The position numbers were made by a program, and so were the translations under genes. The notes under the pieces are model-generated. The model ran no database searches and was not told the origin of the DNA. It saw only the letters and a list, made by a program, of their open reading frames with translations. A DNA stretch of 64,000 nt from DATARR01 sp034666985 (GTDB lineage Bacteria > Acidobacteriota > Thermoanaerobaculia > Multivoradales > UBA5704), in NCBI GenBank assembly GCA_034666985.1, contig JAXDKS010000021.1, positions 1-64,000 of the forward strand. Reading direction: 5' to 3'. This document shows, piece by piece, positions 17,876 through 26,896 of this stretch (within the stretch, counting starts at the first letter, position 1; each line of letters starts with the position of its first letter).

Positions 17876-17920
17876 AAAAACAACTCAAGCCAACAAGGGG
17901 GTGGCGGGGCCACCCCCCTT
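17876..17920 (-). terminator. Terminator/attenuator between peptide gene and TPR gene
   Basis: On the minus strand, a stem of AAGGGGGGTGG with CCACCCCCTT (17895-17920) lies six bases after the stop of the small peptide gene and is followed, after a short spacer, by TTGTTTTTT ending at about 17875. It would let the secreted peptide be made in excess of the downstream TPR protein. Confidence 0.55.
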
Positions 17921-17925
17921 TGCGT

Positions 17926-18225
17926 TCAACTCCCAGGACGACAGCCGTTGGGGTCGATGCACGACCCGGTCATAGGAACTCGTCCACCCAGGGTGGTGGA
18001 AGGCGTTGACGTCGTCGTGTCCGTCTTCTGGACGTACGCCGACACCGGCATTTCGATTCCGAAGAAGTGGGTCAACCAGCTCATGGAAGCCGCGAGCCAG
18101 CTCCCGTCCACGGGACGGAGGACCCTCGAAGACGTGTCGAGGGTGCGGGCTTGCACGGCGGGAACGGCTAGGACAAGCAAGACGAAGACGACCACCACGA
18201 CGTTCAGAGTGCGGGACAGGCTCAT
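17926..18225 (-). CDS. Small secreted peptide with GSCIDPNG tail, copy 2
   Basis: 99 aa. Strong signal peptide (VVVVVFVLLVLAVPAVQA), a short helix with SWLTHFFGIE, a Thr/Ser-rich linker and the C-terminus TGSCIDPNGCRPGS. It is the paralogue of the 15907-16218 product: same size, same layout and same terminal motif including its coding DNA (TCGTGCATCGA). ATG 18225 has AGAGGAGAG 5-6 bases upstream. Two Cys in the tail (CIDPNGC) could form a tight loop. Function unknown; see the peptide/TPR finding. Confidence 0.7.
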   Translation of the reverse strand: MSLSRTLNVVVVVFVLLVLAVPAVQARTLDTSSRVLRPVDGSWLAASMSWLTHFFGIEMPVSAYVQKTDTTTSTPSTTLGGRVPMTGSCIDPNGCRPGS

Positions 18226-18308
18226 GATTCTCTCCTCTTAAAAGATTAGTTACATATCAGTGTGAGTCGGGCTCGGCGGGGTCCGCCGGCCGCCCACGAT
18301 CACCTGCA

Positions 18309-19436
18309 TCAGCTTTCAGAACCGGTTCCAGTTGGTAAGTGTGCCGCAACGGAGGAACCGTGACAAGAAGAAATGGACCGTTGCTGGCGGAACGTGGCAC
18401 GGGGATCTCGGGCCGAAGTCTTGCCGGCGTGAAAGACGGCGAAGCGGAGGGCTAGCGCTCCGGCCGTGCCCAGCAGGCCCGCCACGGCCCGCTTCGCCCG
18501 CCGGCGGCCGGGGAGGAGCGAGAGGGCGAGGCTCGCCCCGGTGAGAGCCCGGGCGGCCGTCCACAGCGCTCCCGAGATACCCGTACGCAGGGGACGCCCC
18601 ACGGTCTCGACCTCGTTCGCCTCGTGCTCCACCACGGCCATGGCCGCCAGATCCACCACCTTGCCCACGGCCCCGAAGCGCTCGACGATCGTCTCCTCCC
18701 GGGGTGTGAGGTCCACGGGCAGGAGCCCGAAGAGGGAGGCGAGGCCGGAGACCGAGGTGCCGATGAAGAGGTGGGGGAGGCTGCGCTGCGCCGCCTTCCA
18801 GACCGGTACGGCCGTGTTGCCGAGGAGCACGGCCGTGTAGCCAGAGAGGGGCATGCCCAGGAGAGCGGCGACGTAGCCCACGAAATGGCCCAACCGGCCC
18901 GCGAAACCATGTTGGTCCGACAGCAGGGCCGAGCCCATGGTGGCCGAGGCGGCGCCGGCCAGCACCCAGGAGCCGACGCTCATGGCCGACGTTGGGCGGA
19001 TCACCCGCAGCATGTGAAGGAAGCGCTCCGGCCGCCCCAGGTCGTAGACCAGCAGCGCCGAGCCGGCCGCGCCCCCTACGGCGGCCACCCAGCGGCACGC
19101 CTTCACCAGGCCGTGCAGCTCCTCGCCCCCCAGAGCCTGGGCCGCGGCCGCCAGCACCGCCGCGGCTCCGGCCGTGCCGCCAACATAGAAGTAGGTGGGG
19201 ACGGACCACACCCACACCGGCTCTTTGAGCACCGGCCGGCCGTAGTAGGTGGGCTCGTCCGCCTCCTCCGGGGGGAACGAGTGGGAGGGGAGGTCGCGCC
19301 AGACGAAGGTCCTGGAAGGGAACGCTTCGGCGGTGGTGTCGATCCGCTGCTGCGCTCCCTCGCCGGCCAGCAGGCCGAGGCCGGGATCCACGTGGCGGCC
19401 GTCGCGATCGCCATCGCCATCCCTTTCATCCTTCAT
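18309..19436 (-). CDS. NrfD/PsrC-like membrane subunit of formate dehydrogenase
   Basis: 375 aa integral membrane protein with an extended N-terminal tail (about 85 residues, containing EADEPTYYGRPVLKEPVWVWSVP) and roughly eight hydrophobic segments. YYGRPVLKEPVW and the LLVYDLGRPERFLHMLRVIRPTSAMSVGSW stretch are typical of NrfD-like quinone-reactive subunits that accept or donate electrons through an adjacent ferredoxin-like subunit. The ATG at 19436 shares a base with the stop of the beta subunit (TGATG) and has GGAGGAGG upstream. It takes the place of the cytochrome b gamma subunit found in FdnI/FdoI enzymes; no haem-binding His pattern was identified. Confidence 0.85.
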   Translation of the reverse strand: MKDERDGDGDRDGRHVDPGLGLLAGEGAQQRIDTTAEAFPSRTFVWRDLPSHSFPPEEADEPTYYGRPVLKEPVWVWSVPTYFYVGGTAGAAAVLAAAAQALGGEELHGLVKACRWVAAVGGAAGSALLVYDLGRPERFLHMLRVIRPTSAMSVGSWVLAGAASATMGSALLSDQHGFAGRLGHFVGYVAALLGMPLSGYTAVLLGNTAVPVWKAAQRSLPHLFIGTSVSGLASLFGLLPVDLTPREETIVERFGAVGKVVDLAAMAVVEHEANEVETVGRPLRTGISGALWTAARALTGASLALSLLPGRRRAKRAVAGLLGTAGALALRFAVFHAGKTSARDPRATFRQQRSISSCHGSSVAAHLPTGTGSES

Positions 19437-20230
19437 CAATCCCCTCCTCCCCGCACGGTCAGCACCGCTCCTACGGCGGCCGCCGCCATCCCCAGGACGG
19501 CGAAGGCCATGGAGGTCCAGGCCGGTCTCCCCTCCTTGGCGGGGGCCACCGGGTCCGGCGGCAGATTGTAGACCTCGGGCCGGTCCACCAGGAGGAAGAA
19601 GGCGTTGAGCCCCTCCGTCCCCGGCTGGCTCGCCTCGTCGACGCCGTAGAGGTACGCCTCGGTCATGCCGTGGCGGTGGAGGCGCTCGACACGGTCTCGG
19701 GCCCGGTCTCTCAACTCGTAGAGGTCGCCGAACTGGATGGAATCCGTGGGGCAGGCCTTGGCGCAGGCCGGCTCCATCCCTCCTTTGAGACGGTCGTAGC
19801 AGAGCGTGCACTTCCAGGCCCGGCCGTCGTCCTCCCGGCGATCGATCACCCCGAAGGGACAGGACACCACGCAGTAGCCGCAGCCGTTGCAGACGTCCGG
19901 CTGCACGTAGACCGAGTCGAACTCGGTGCGGATGATAGCCCCCGTGGGACAAGCCTCCAGGCAACCCGCCCGGTGGCAGTGCTTGCAGACGTCGGACTGG
20001 AGGAGCCAGGAGAAGTCCCCCAGCCCCGTCTCCTGGCCGGTGAGGGGGACCGGCCGCTCGATGAAGGAGACGTGCCGCCAGGTGGAGGCCCCCAGCGCGG
20101 CCGTGTTGTCGTAGGACATGCCGGTGAACAGGAACCCGTCGTCCGGAAGCTGGTTCCACTCCTTGCACGCTACTTCGCAGGCCTTGCAGCCGATGCAGAT
20201 CGTCGTGTCGGTGAAGAAGCCGACGGCCAT
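19436..20230 (-). CDS. Formate dehydrogenase iron-sulfur (beta) subunit
   Basis: 264 aa. Four ferredoxin-type Cys clusters carry electrons between the catalytic and membrane subunits: CIGCKACEVAC (start), CKHCHRAGCLEAC, CNGCGYCVVSC, and CTLC...CAKAC. A C-terminal hydrophobic segment (TSMAFAVLGMAAAAVGAVL) anchors it, as in FdnH/FdoH. ATG 20230 is preferred over GTG 20236 (which overlaps the alpha-subunit stop) because GGAGG is 7 bases before it. Middle gene of a three-gene operon. Confidence 0.92.
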   Translation of the reverse strand: MAVGFFTDTTICIGCKACEVACKEWNQLPDDGFLFTGMSYDNTAALGASTWRHVSFIERPVPLTGQETGLGDFSWLLQSDVCKHCHRAGCLEACPTGAIIRTEFDSVYVQPDVCNGCGYCVVSCPFGVIDRREDDGRAWKCTLCYDRLKGGMEPACAKACPTDSIQFGDLYELRDRARDRVERLHRHGMTEAYLYGVDEASQPGTEGLNAFFLLVDRPEVYNLPPDPVAPAKEGRPAWTSMAFAVLGMAAAAVGAVLTVRGGGD

Positions 20231-20232
20231 GC

Positions 20233-23200
20233 TCACCCCTCCTCGCCCTGCTGGGTCCGCGATTCGGAGATGCCGTGGGCGCCCATGGGCTTCTGCCCCA
20301 CGACGGGGAGGTCCCGCTCGCGATCGTTCCCCGGCAAGCCCGGCACGAGCGGACCGCTGGTCACCACCCGCCGGTCACGGCCGCGGCGGCCGGCCTCGAT
20401 GTTGGCGGTCAGCGCCTTGGACTCCTGGATGGAGACGTTGGGGTCCGCCACGAAACCGATCAGCTCGTTGACGGCGTCGCCCCGCACCCGTCCCTTCGAT
20501 CCCCAGTGATAGGGAAGGCCGATCTGCTGGATCGTCCGCCCCCGGATCCTGAGCGGCGGGATGCGCTCCGTCACCAGCACCCGCGCCTCGATCTCCGCCC
20601 GGGCCGTGGTGAGCGTGGCCCAGCCGCCGTTGGTGAGCCCCTTCTCCCGCGCGAGCTCGGGCGAGACCTCGCAGAACATCTCAGGCTGCAACTCGGAGAG
20701 CCACGAGAGCCAGCGCGACATCCCCCCGGCCGTGTGGTGCTCGGTCAATCGATAGGTGGTGACGAGGTAGGGGAAGCGCGGGTCATCCCACGGCCGGTGG
20801 TAGGGATTGTCCCGCCGCTTCCACTCCATGCGACCGGGGTTGCACTGCTGGCCGTAGAGGGAGTTCTCGGCGACGCTCTCCTGAGGCTCGTAGTGGGTGG
20901 GGAGCGGGCCGTCCGCCAAGCCGCTGGGAGTGAAGATCCACCCCAGGCCGTCCCCCTGCATGACGAAGGGATGGTGGCCGGCGATGGTGTCGATCCCCTG
21001 GGCGTCCTTGCCCGGCCGGTAGGAGGGGGGGCGCTCGGCGATGAAGTCGGGCACGTCGTGGCCCGTCCACTTCTTCTCCTCCTCGTCCCACCAGACGTAG
21101 CGCTTGCGCTCGGACCAGGGCTTCCCCTCCGGGTCGGCCGAGGCGCGGTTGTAGAGCATCCGCCGGTTGGCGGGCCACGCCCACCCCCACTCCAGGGCCA
21201 CCCAGGACTGCTCGTGGCCGGGCTTGCGCCGGGCCGTCTGGTTGGCACCATCCTTATAACTGCCGGAATAGATCCAGCAGCCGCAGGCCGTCGAGCCGTC
21301 GTCCTTGAGGTCGGTGAACTGGCCGACCGGCTCGCCGTCCGCCACCTTGAAGCCGTTGATCTCCTTGAGCACGGCCTCGGCCGAGGGCTCCACGATCTCT
21401 CCGGAGACGGGGTAGTCCCAGGTGAGAGCGAGGAGGGCTTGGTCGCGCGGGTCCGTCGAGCTGGCGTAGAGCTCCTTCAGGCGCCGGCCCAGGTGATAGG
21501 TGAAGTGGAGCTCGCTGCGGCAGTCGCCCGGCGGCTCGACCGCTTTGTGGTGCCACTGCAGCAGGCGCTGGGTGTTGGTGAACGAGCCGTCCTTCTCCGT
21601 GTGGGCGGCGCAGGGGAAGAAGAAGACCTCGGTGGGGATCTCCTCCGGCCGCACCTCGCCGCGTTCGATCTCCGGCGCGTCGCGCCAGAAGTCCGCCGAC
21701 TCCGTCACGGCGAAGTCGCGCACCACCAGCCAGTCGAGCTTGCGCATTCCGGCCCGCTGAAGGGCGCCGTGCATGGAGCCTACAGTCGGGTTCTCACCCA
21801 TCAGAAAGTAGCCCTTCACCTCGCCGTCGGCCATGGCGGTGACGGTCGTCATGTGGGAGTGGTCGCCCGAGAGGCGGGGGAGGGAGTCGAACAGCCAGCC
21901 GTTCTCCTTCGTGGCCGCCGCGCCGAACCAGGCCTTGAGCAGGGAGACGGCGTACTTCGGAAACTCGCTCCACCACCCCGTGGTCGTGCCGTTGAGCTCG
22001 AGGTACCTCTCGAAGCTCGTGTCGTGCTTGTCTTTCGGCATCGGGAGGTAGCCCGGCAGGATGTCGTAGAGGGTGGGGATGTCGGTCGAGCCCTGGATGG
22101 AGGCGTGGCCGCGCAGGGCCATGATGCCGCCGCCGGGCCGGCCGATGTTGCCCAGCAGGAGCTGGAGGATCGACGCGGTGCGGATGTACTGCACCCCGGT
22201 CGAGTGCTGGGTCCAGCCCACGGCATAGCAGAAGGCGGAGGTGCGCTCAGGGCCCGAGTTGGCGCACAGGGCCTCCGCCACCTTCAGGAAGAGATGCCGC
22301 GGCACGCCGCAGACCTCCTCCACCAGCTCCGGCGTATAGCGGGAGAAGTGGCGCTTGAGGATCTGGAAGACGCACCGCGGGTGTTGCAGGGTGCAGTCGA
22401 AGCGCTCGCCGCCGCTCTGGGTACCCCGCTCGGAGTGGGGCTGACCCGTGAAGCTCTCCCGGTTGCCGGCGGCGGGGCCGAGGTCCGCCCCTTCATAGGC
22501 CCAGGAGGTGGGATCGTACTGGCCGTCCTTTTCATTCCATCCGGAGAACAGGCCGTCCAGGTCCTCCGTGTCCCGGAAGTCCTCGCAGATCAGTGCCGGA
22601 GCGTTGGTGTAGTGGACCACGTAGTCCCGGAAGTAGCGCTCGCCCTCGATCACGTAGCGGATGATCCCCCCGAGAAAGGCGATGTCGCTGCCCGCCCGGA
22701 TGGGCACGTGGAGGTCCGCCACGGCGCTAGTGCGGGTGAAGCGGGGATCGACGTGGATGACCATCGCTCCCCGGCTCTTCGCCTCCATCACCCAGCGGAA
22801 GCCCACCGGGTGGCACTCGGCCATGTTGGACCCCTGGATGACGATGCAGTCCGAGTGCTGGAGGTCCTGTAGAAAAGTCGTGGCGCCGCCGCGGCCGAAC
22901 GAGGTCCCCAGACTGGGAACCGTGGAGCTGTGTCATATCCGGGCCTGGTTCTCGACCTGGACGACGCCGAGGGCCGTGAACAGCTTCTTGAGGAGGTAGT
23001 TCTCCTCGTTGTCCAGGGTGGCGCCGCCGAGGTGGGCGATCCCCAGGGTGCGGTGGACGCGGTGCCCCTGCTTCGTCGTCTCCTCCCAGGTCTCCTCCCG
23101 CGTCTTCTTCACCCGCTGGGCCACCTGCTCCAAGGCCCAGCCGAGGGGCACCTCCTCCCACTCCGTGCCGTGGGGCCGGCGGTAGAGGACGCTCTGCACC

Positions 23201-23502
23201 CGGTGCGAGCCGGTGACGAGTTGGAAGGTGGCCGCGCCCTTGGGGCAGAGGCAGCCCGCGGAGATGGGCGAGTCGGGGTCGCCCTCGATGTCCAGGACCT
23301 TCTCATCCTTTATATAGACGAGTTGGCCGCAGCCGACCGCGCAGTAGGGGCAGACCGACCGCACCACCCGGTCGGCCGTCTGCGTGCGCGGCGCCAGCCC
23401 CTCGCTGCGTTGGGACTTCGCCGTCTCTCCCCAGGCATGAACATCACCCCTGACGATCTGCCGGAGGACCGGCCACCGCGTCAGCGTGTCAAGAAATCCC
23501 AT
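20233..23502 (-). CDS. Selenocysteine-containing formate dehydrogenase catalytic (alpha) subunit
   Basis: 1089 aa counting one in-frame UGA (22935-22933) read as selenocysteine 190. The protein runs without other breaks: N-terminal 4Fe-4S motif CPYCAVGC...CLCPKG, then VENQARI-U-HSSTVPSLGTSFGRGG, QGSNMAECHPVGFRW, and the molybdopterin-binding C-terminal domain. U-H followed by SST is the formate dehydrogenase active site; the enzyme oxidises formate to CO2 at a Mo/W bis-MGD centre. ATG 23502 has GGGAGG 5 bases upstream. No twin-arginine signal is present, unlike FdnG/FdoG, so a cytoplasm-facing enzyme is expected. A SECIS hairpin follows the UGA. Automated annotation would split this gene in two. 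Selenocysteine machinery is not in the window. Confidence 0.93.
22903..22921 (-). promoter_or_regulatory. Bacterial SECIS element of the formate dehydrogenase gene
   Basis: Starting 11 bases after the UGA codon, minus-strand 22921-22915 (GGTTCCC) pairs with 22909-22903 (GGGGACC) to give a 7-bp stem with loop AGTCT. Size, distance and the GU in the loop match the SelB-binding hairpin of E. coli fdhF, whose sequence is also GGUU...ACC. Confidence 0.85.
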
Positions 23503-23602
23503 CCTCACCTCCCAGCCGGAACTTGCCGGCGCGGGAAATGCCTGCAATTCCGGTGCAAACCTCCTGGGGCCTCCGCCCTTCCAATTCGTATACAGTCACG
23601 CC

Positions 23603-24700
23603 GTGTCCTCCGCCCGCGTCCTCCCCAGGATTCTGATCACCTCGCTCGTCGTCCTCCTCCTGGCCCTGGGGGCGCGGATGCTGCCGGCAACACGGGCTCG
23701 CTCCCTGCCCACGTCCGGTTCCCAGTGGATCTGGAAGGACCTCAGTTGGGACGATCACCAGCCCATGGCCTTTTCCATGGTTCGGGACTTCGACCTCCCG
23801 GCACCGCCCGAGCGGGCACGGCTGCTGGTGACGGCGGACGAGGAGTATGTCCTTACCCTGAACGGCCGGCGGATCGGCGCCGGGGTGTATACGCCCGGGG
23901 CGCCTCTCGACGTCTATGAGGTCGGACCGCTGCTGCTGCCCGGAGGGAACCGATTGCTGGTGGAGCTGCGGAGCTCCCGCGGTGCCGGCGGGCTCCTGGC
24001 GAGCCTGGTGGATGGCGCCACCGGCCGGCTGCTGGTTGGCACGGACGAAAGCTGGCGGATTTTTCCCAAGCACGAGCTGGGCCTGCCGCGAGGGTGGCTC
24101 CCCGTGAAAGGCGGCCAGGCGGCGTACTGCTGGGGCTACCCTCCCGTGGGGCGCTGGGGCCGGCCGCGTCCGGGGCCGGCGCGTCCCCTGCTCGGCGAGC
24201 TGACGGCCGCGCCCGTGCCGCCGGCCGCCTCCATCCCTCTTCCTCCTGTCCTGCCGGTGGCGACCGGCCGTCCTCCGGGCTCGCCCGTCCTCTATGACTG
24301 GGGGCGCGAGGTCACCGGCTATCTGACGCTGGAGGTGGCGCCATCGGACAAGATGGGGATCGCCCTGCTGTTCACCGGCGACCAGCCGCCCGACCCCCTG
24401 CGCTCCGAGTCCGACGGCTCCATCCTCATCCAGCCCGGCCGGCACGACTGGATGGACGCCCACCCGCGGCGCTTCCGCTACGCCGTCATCCTCGGATTGT
24501 TGCGCCCCGCAACGCTGGCGCTGCTGCCGGTATCCGCATCAGCCATGACCTCGACGAGGGTCATACCGCCGCCGCGTCCGGACGGCAGGGAGAGGGGAGT
24601 GCTGGGGATCCTGGCGCCGCCGCTACGAACGCCGGTGGAGGACGAAGTCTGGGGCAAACTCCAGCGCGTCTCGGGCGTCGCTCGGCGGAAAGAACTGTAG
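23603..24700 (+). CDS. Secreted/anchored protein with alpha-L-rhamnosidase-type beta-sandwich domains
   Basis: 365 aa from GTG 23603. An N-terminal signal-anchor (LITSLVVLLLALGARML) is followed by a domain resembling the N-terminal accessory domain of GH78 rhamnosidases (SQWIWKDLSW, FSMVRDFDLP, LLVTADEEYVLTLNGRRIGAG, GGNRLLVELRS) and a second beta-rich part with LYDWGREVTGYLTLEV, also seen in GH78 proteins. The catalytic (alpha/alpha)6 barrel is absent, so it probably binds carbohydrate without hydrolysing it, or is a truncated gene. Longer in-frame starts would overlap the divergent formate dehydrogenase start. Its last 26 codons overlap, on the opposite strand, the end of the polyprenyl synthase gene. 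Confidence 0.65.
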   Translation: MSSARVLPRILITSLVVLLLALGARMLPATRARSLPTSGSQWIWKDLSWDDHQPMAFSMVRDFDLPAPPERARLLVTADEEYVLTLNGRRIGAGVYTPGAPLDVYEVGPLLLPGGNRLLVELRSSRGAGGLLASLVDGATGRLLVGTDESWRIFPKHELGLPRGWLPVKGGQAAYCWGYPPVGRWGRPRPGPARPLLGELTAAPVPPAASIPLPPVLPVATGRPPGSPVLYDWGREVTGYLTLEVAPSDKMGIALLFTGDQPPDPLRSESDGSILIQPGRHDWMDAHPRRFRYAVILGLLRPATLALLPVSASAMTSTRVIPPPRPDGRERGVLGILAPPLRTPVEDEVWGKLQRVSGVARRKEL

Positions 24701-25690
24701 CTCGCGCTTGGCCTCGGCCGCGTACTCCTCGGCCATGGCGCTGACCTCCTCGAGCGTGCCCTCGGCGCGCACCAAGTCGAGGATCTGCTGCGACGACACC
24801 CGCGAGAAGCTCCGGTCCTCCAGCACCTGCTCCACCAGCCGCCGCTGCGCCGGGTCCACCCGGGGGAGGAGGAGGATCAGGGGGAGCGTCAGCTTCCCCT
24901 CCTTGAGGTCCGAGAGCACGGGCTTGCCAAGCTCGCTCTCCCGCGCCGTGAAGTCCAGGAGGTCGTCCACGAGCTGGAAGCAGATGCCGAGCGCCCGGCC
25001 GAAGCGGGTGAGCACCTGCCCGGCCTCGGGACGCTGCGGCGGGATGAGACTGGGGATCGAGCAGGCCGCCGCGAACAGGTGAGCGGTCTTGCGGTCGATG
25101 ATCTCGAAGTACTCCTCGATCGAAAGGTCCGGCGCTCCCAGGCGCTGATAGGCGAGGAGCTCGCCCTCCGTCATCTTGAGCGTCGCCTGGCAGAGCCGCT
25201 GGATGACCTCGATCTGGCCGTGCGAGAGGGCCATCTGCATCGCCTTGGTGTAGATCCAGTCGCCCAGCAGCACCGTGAGGTTGTTCCCCCACAGGTGGTT
25301 GAGCGTGCTCTGGCCGCGGCGCAGCGTGGCGTGGTCGATGATGTCGTCGTGGATCAGCGTCGCCGTGTGGATGAATTCCACCACCGCGGCGTAGGTGACC
25401 TCCTCGTCGCCGTCGTGTCCCAGCAGGCGGGCGGCGAGCAGCAGGAGGGCCGGGCGCACCCGCTTGCCCCCGCCCTGCGAGATGTAATCGCCGGCCATGT
25501 GAATGAAGGGGACGTCCGAATCCAGGTGGTGGCGGAAGACGGCCTCGGTGGCGATCAGCTTGTCCGCTACCAAATCCACGAAGCGGGCGGCCAGGGCCGA
25601 GCGCGCTCCCGCCGCGATGGCGGAGGGGGCGCTGGTGGTCTCCTGGGAGCTCATGAGCGGCTGGTCGGGCACCGTTGGGGTCCTTTTCAT
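24623..25690 (-). CDS. Polyprenyl diphosphate synthase (trans-isoprenyl, IspB/HepT type)
   Basis: 355 aa. It condenses isopentenyl diphosphate onto an allylic primer to make the side chain of quinones. Both aspartate-rich motifs are present: LIHDDIIDHA (first, about residue 124) and FQLVDDLLDF (second), plus GGGKRVRPALLLL. Length and the GDWIYTKAMQMAL segment fit long-chain synthases rather than FPP/GGPP synthase. The ATG at 25690 starts 10 bases after the stop of the upstream gene, with no clear Shine-Dalgarno; ATG 25654 is an alternative. The 3' end overlaps a convergent gene by 78 bases. Confidence 0.92.
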   Translation of the reverse strand: MKRTPTVPDQPLMSSQETTSAPSAIAAGARSALAARFVDLVADKLIATEAVFRHHLDSDVPFIHMAGDYISQGGGKRVRPALLLLAARLLGHDGDEEVTYAAVVEFIHTATLIHDDIIDHATLRRGQSTLNHLWGNNLTVLLGDWIYTKAMQMALSHGQIEVIQRLCQATLKMTEGELLAYQRLGAPDLSIEEYFEIIDRKTAHLFAAACSIPSLIPPQRPEAGQVLTRFGRALGICFQLVDDLLDFTARESELGKPVLSDLKEGKLTLPLILLLPRVDPAQRRLVEQVLEDRSFSRVSSQQILDLVRAEGTLEEVSAMAEEYAAEAKRELQFFPPSDARDALEFAPDFVLHRRS

Positions 25691-25700
25691 TCGGCTGGAT

Positions 25701-26339
25701 TCAGAGGCCGCGCACCGGATCGAAGGGGACCACCTGCTCCAGCCGCCCGTCGTGGAAGCGGTAGACCCTGCCGCTCTCGAAGTACCACCAGGAGGACTCC
25801 GTATAGCCGGGGTACTTGACGTTGCGCACCCGGTCGGGCTTGCCCATCTCCTCATACACCTTGCGCTGGTCGTCCGTCTGGACCGAGGCCAGGAACTCGC
25901 GGAGATGATCGATGATCTGGCGGTTCTCGATCGTCACCGCCACCACCGCCGGACTGCCCGCGAGCACCCGGCGGGTGACGTCCTGTCGGGTCAGCTCCTC
26001 CAGACGCTCGCCGCCCCTGGCCCGCACCGGCATGCCCACAGCCAGCTCGAAGTGATTGAAATAGCTGTCCCAGGGCCACTCGACGGTGAACTGGCCGCGG
26101 GCGTCCGTGGTGGCGCTCACCCGCCGGACCTCCTTGTCCGCCGTGCGGCGCAGCTCACGAATGCTGAAGTAGGTGCGGGTGCCCTCGAACGCCACCCGCA
26201 CCCCGGAGAGGGGCTGGCCCTGAGCGTCCGCGACCACGCCCGTGACCTGGATGCGCTGGCCCTGGTCGTAGCGGGCCCAGGCCGGCACGGCGGCGGCCAT
26301 CAGGAAGAGGCCGAGCAGAAGGGACATTCTGGAGTTCAT
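25701..26339 (-). CDS. Secreted protein with carboxypeptidase-regulatory-like (beta-sandwich) domain
   Basis: 212 aa with a signal peptide (SLLLGLFLMAAAVPAWA). RIQVTGVVADAQGQPLSGVRVAFEGT is the classic start of a CarboxypepD_reg/transthyretin-like fold. The C-terminal part (about 150-212: VYEEMGKPDRVRNVKYPGY, SSWWYFESGRVYRFHDGRL) resembles a small SmpA/OmlA-like element that occurs in outer-membrane-associated lipoproteins. ATG 26339 is chosen; a GTG at 26354 is also in frame. It precedes and is probably cotranscribed with the polyprenyl synthase gene. Role unknown. Confidence 0.7.
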   Translation of the reverse strand: MNSRMSLLLGLFLMAAAVPAWARYDQGQRIQVTGVVADAQGQPLSGVRVAFEGTRTYFSIRELRRTADKEVRRVSATTDARGQFTVEWPWDSYFNHFELAVGMPVRARGGERLEELTRQDVTRRVLAGSPAVVAVTIENRQIIDHLREFLASVQTDDQRKVYEEMGKPDRVRNVKYPGYTESSWWYFESGRVYRFHDGRLEQVVPFDPVRGL

Positions 26340-26374
26340 CTTCACTGGGAGCACGTCACGTCATTGAGAGCGAG

Positions 26375-26875
26375 TTATTGGGAACGATAGTTGGAGAAGG
26401 TCAGGGGGACGTCGAGGTCCAGCGCCTTCAGCATCGCGATGACCGTCTGCAGGTCGTCGCGGTTCTTGCCGGAGACCCGCACCGTGTCCCCCTGGATGGC
26501 GGCCTGCACCTTGAGCTTCTTCGTCTTGATCTCGGCGACGATCTTCTTGGCCGTCTCGATGGGGATGCCCTGCTGCAGGGTGATTCTCTGCCGGGCGCGG
26601 CTGCCGCTCGCCGGCTCGATCTTGCCGTAGCGCAGCGACTTCAGGTTGACCCCGCGCTTGACCAGCTTCGACTGCAGCACGTCGAGCGCCTGCTGGAGCG
26701 AGAAGTCGTCCGCGGCCTCGAGGACGATCTCCTCCCCTTCCAGGCGCAGCACCGCCGCGGCCTTCTTCAGGTCGTAGCGGTTGGCGATCTCCTTCTCCGC
26801 CTGCTGCACGGCGTTGCGGACCTCCTGGAGGTCCACGTTGGAGACGATGTCGAACGAGTTCTCGGCGGCGGCCAT
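26375..26875 (-). CDS. yajQ: YajQ family nucleotide-binding protein
   Basis: 166 aa, full length for the family (DUF520). Recognisable blocks: NSFDIVSNVDLQEVRNAV at the N-terminus, ANRYDLK, GVNLKSLRYGKIEPASG, RQRITLQQGIP, VQAAIQGDTVRVSGKNRDDLQ, and the ending LTFSNYR. YajQ proteins bind nucleotides, and the Xanthomonas member binds cyclic di-GMP. The ATG lies 8 bases after a TATAAT box that overlaps the end of the upstream gene, so a separate leaderless transcript is possible. Confidence 0.95.
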   Translation of the reverse strand: MAAAENSFDIVSNVDLQEVRNAVQQAEKEIANRYDLKKAAAVLRLEGEEIVLEAADDFSLQQALDVLQSKLVKRGVNLKSLRYGKIEPASGSRARQRITLQQGIPIETAKKIVAEIKTKKLKVQAAIQGDTVRVSGKNRDDLQTVIAMLKALDLDVPLTFSNYRSQ

Positions 26876-26883
26876 GACGGGGC

Positions 26884-26889
26884 ATTATA
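26884..26889 (-). promoter_or_regulatory. TATAAT -10 box directly before yajQ
   Basis: Perfect minus-strand TATAAT eight bases upstream of the yajQ ATG, with no Shine-Dalgarno between. Suggests a leaderless promoter. The -35 region (GTGGGA at 17-bp spacing) is weak, so this could be chance. Confidence 0.4.
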
Positions 26890-26896
26890 CCTGCGC

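Noticed and set aside
20275..22872. 865-codon plus-strand ORF
   Set aside because: Antisense shadow of the formate dehydrogenase alpha subunit caused by high GC.
22824..22935. Formate dehydrogenase as a pseudogene with a nonsense mutation
   Set aside because: The stop is UGA exactly at the catalytic Sec position, family sequence continues in frame, and a SECIS hairpin follows.
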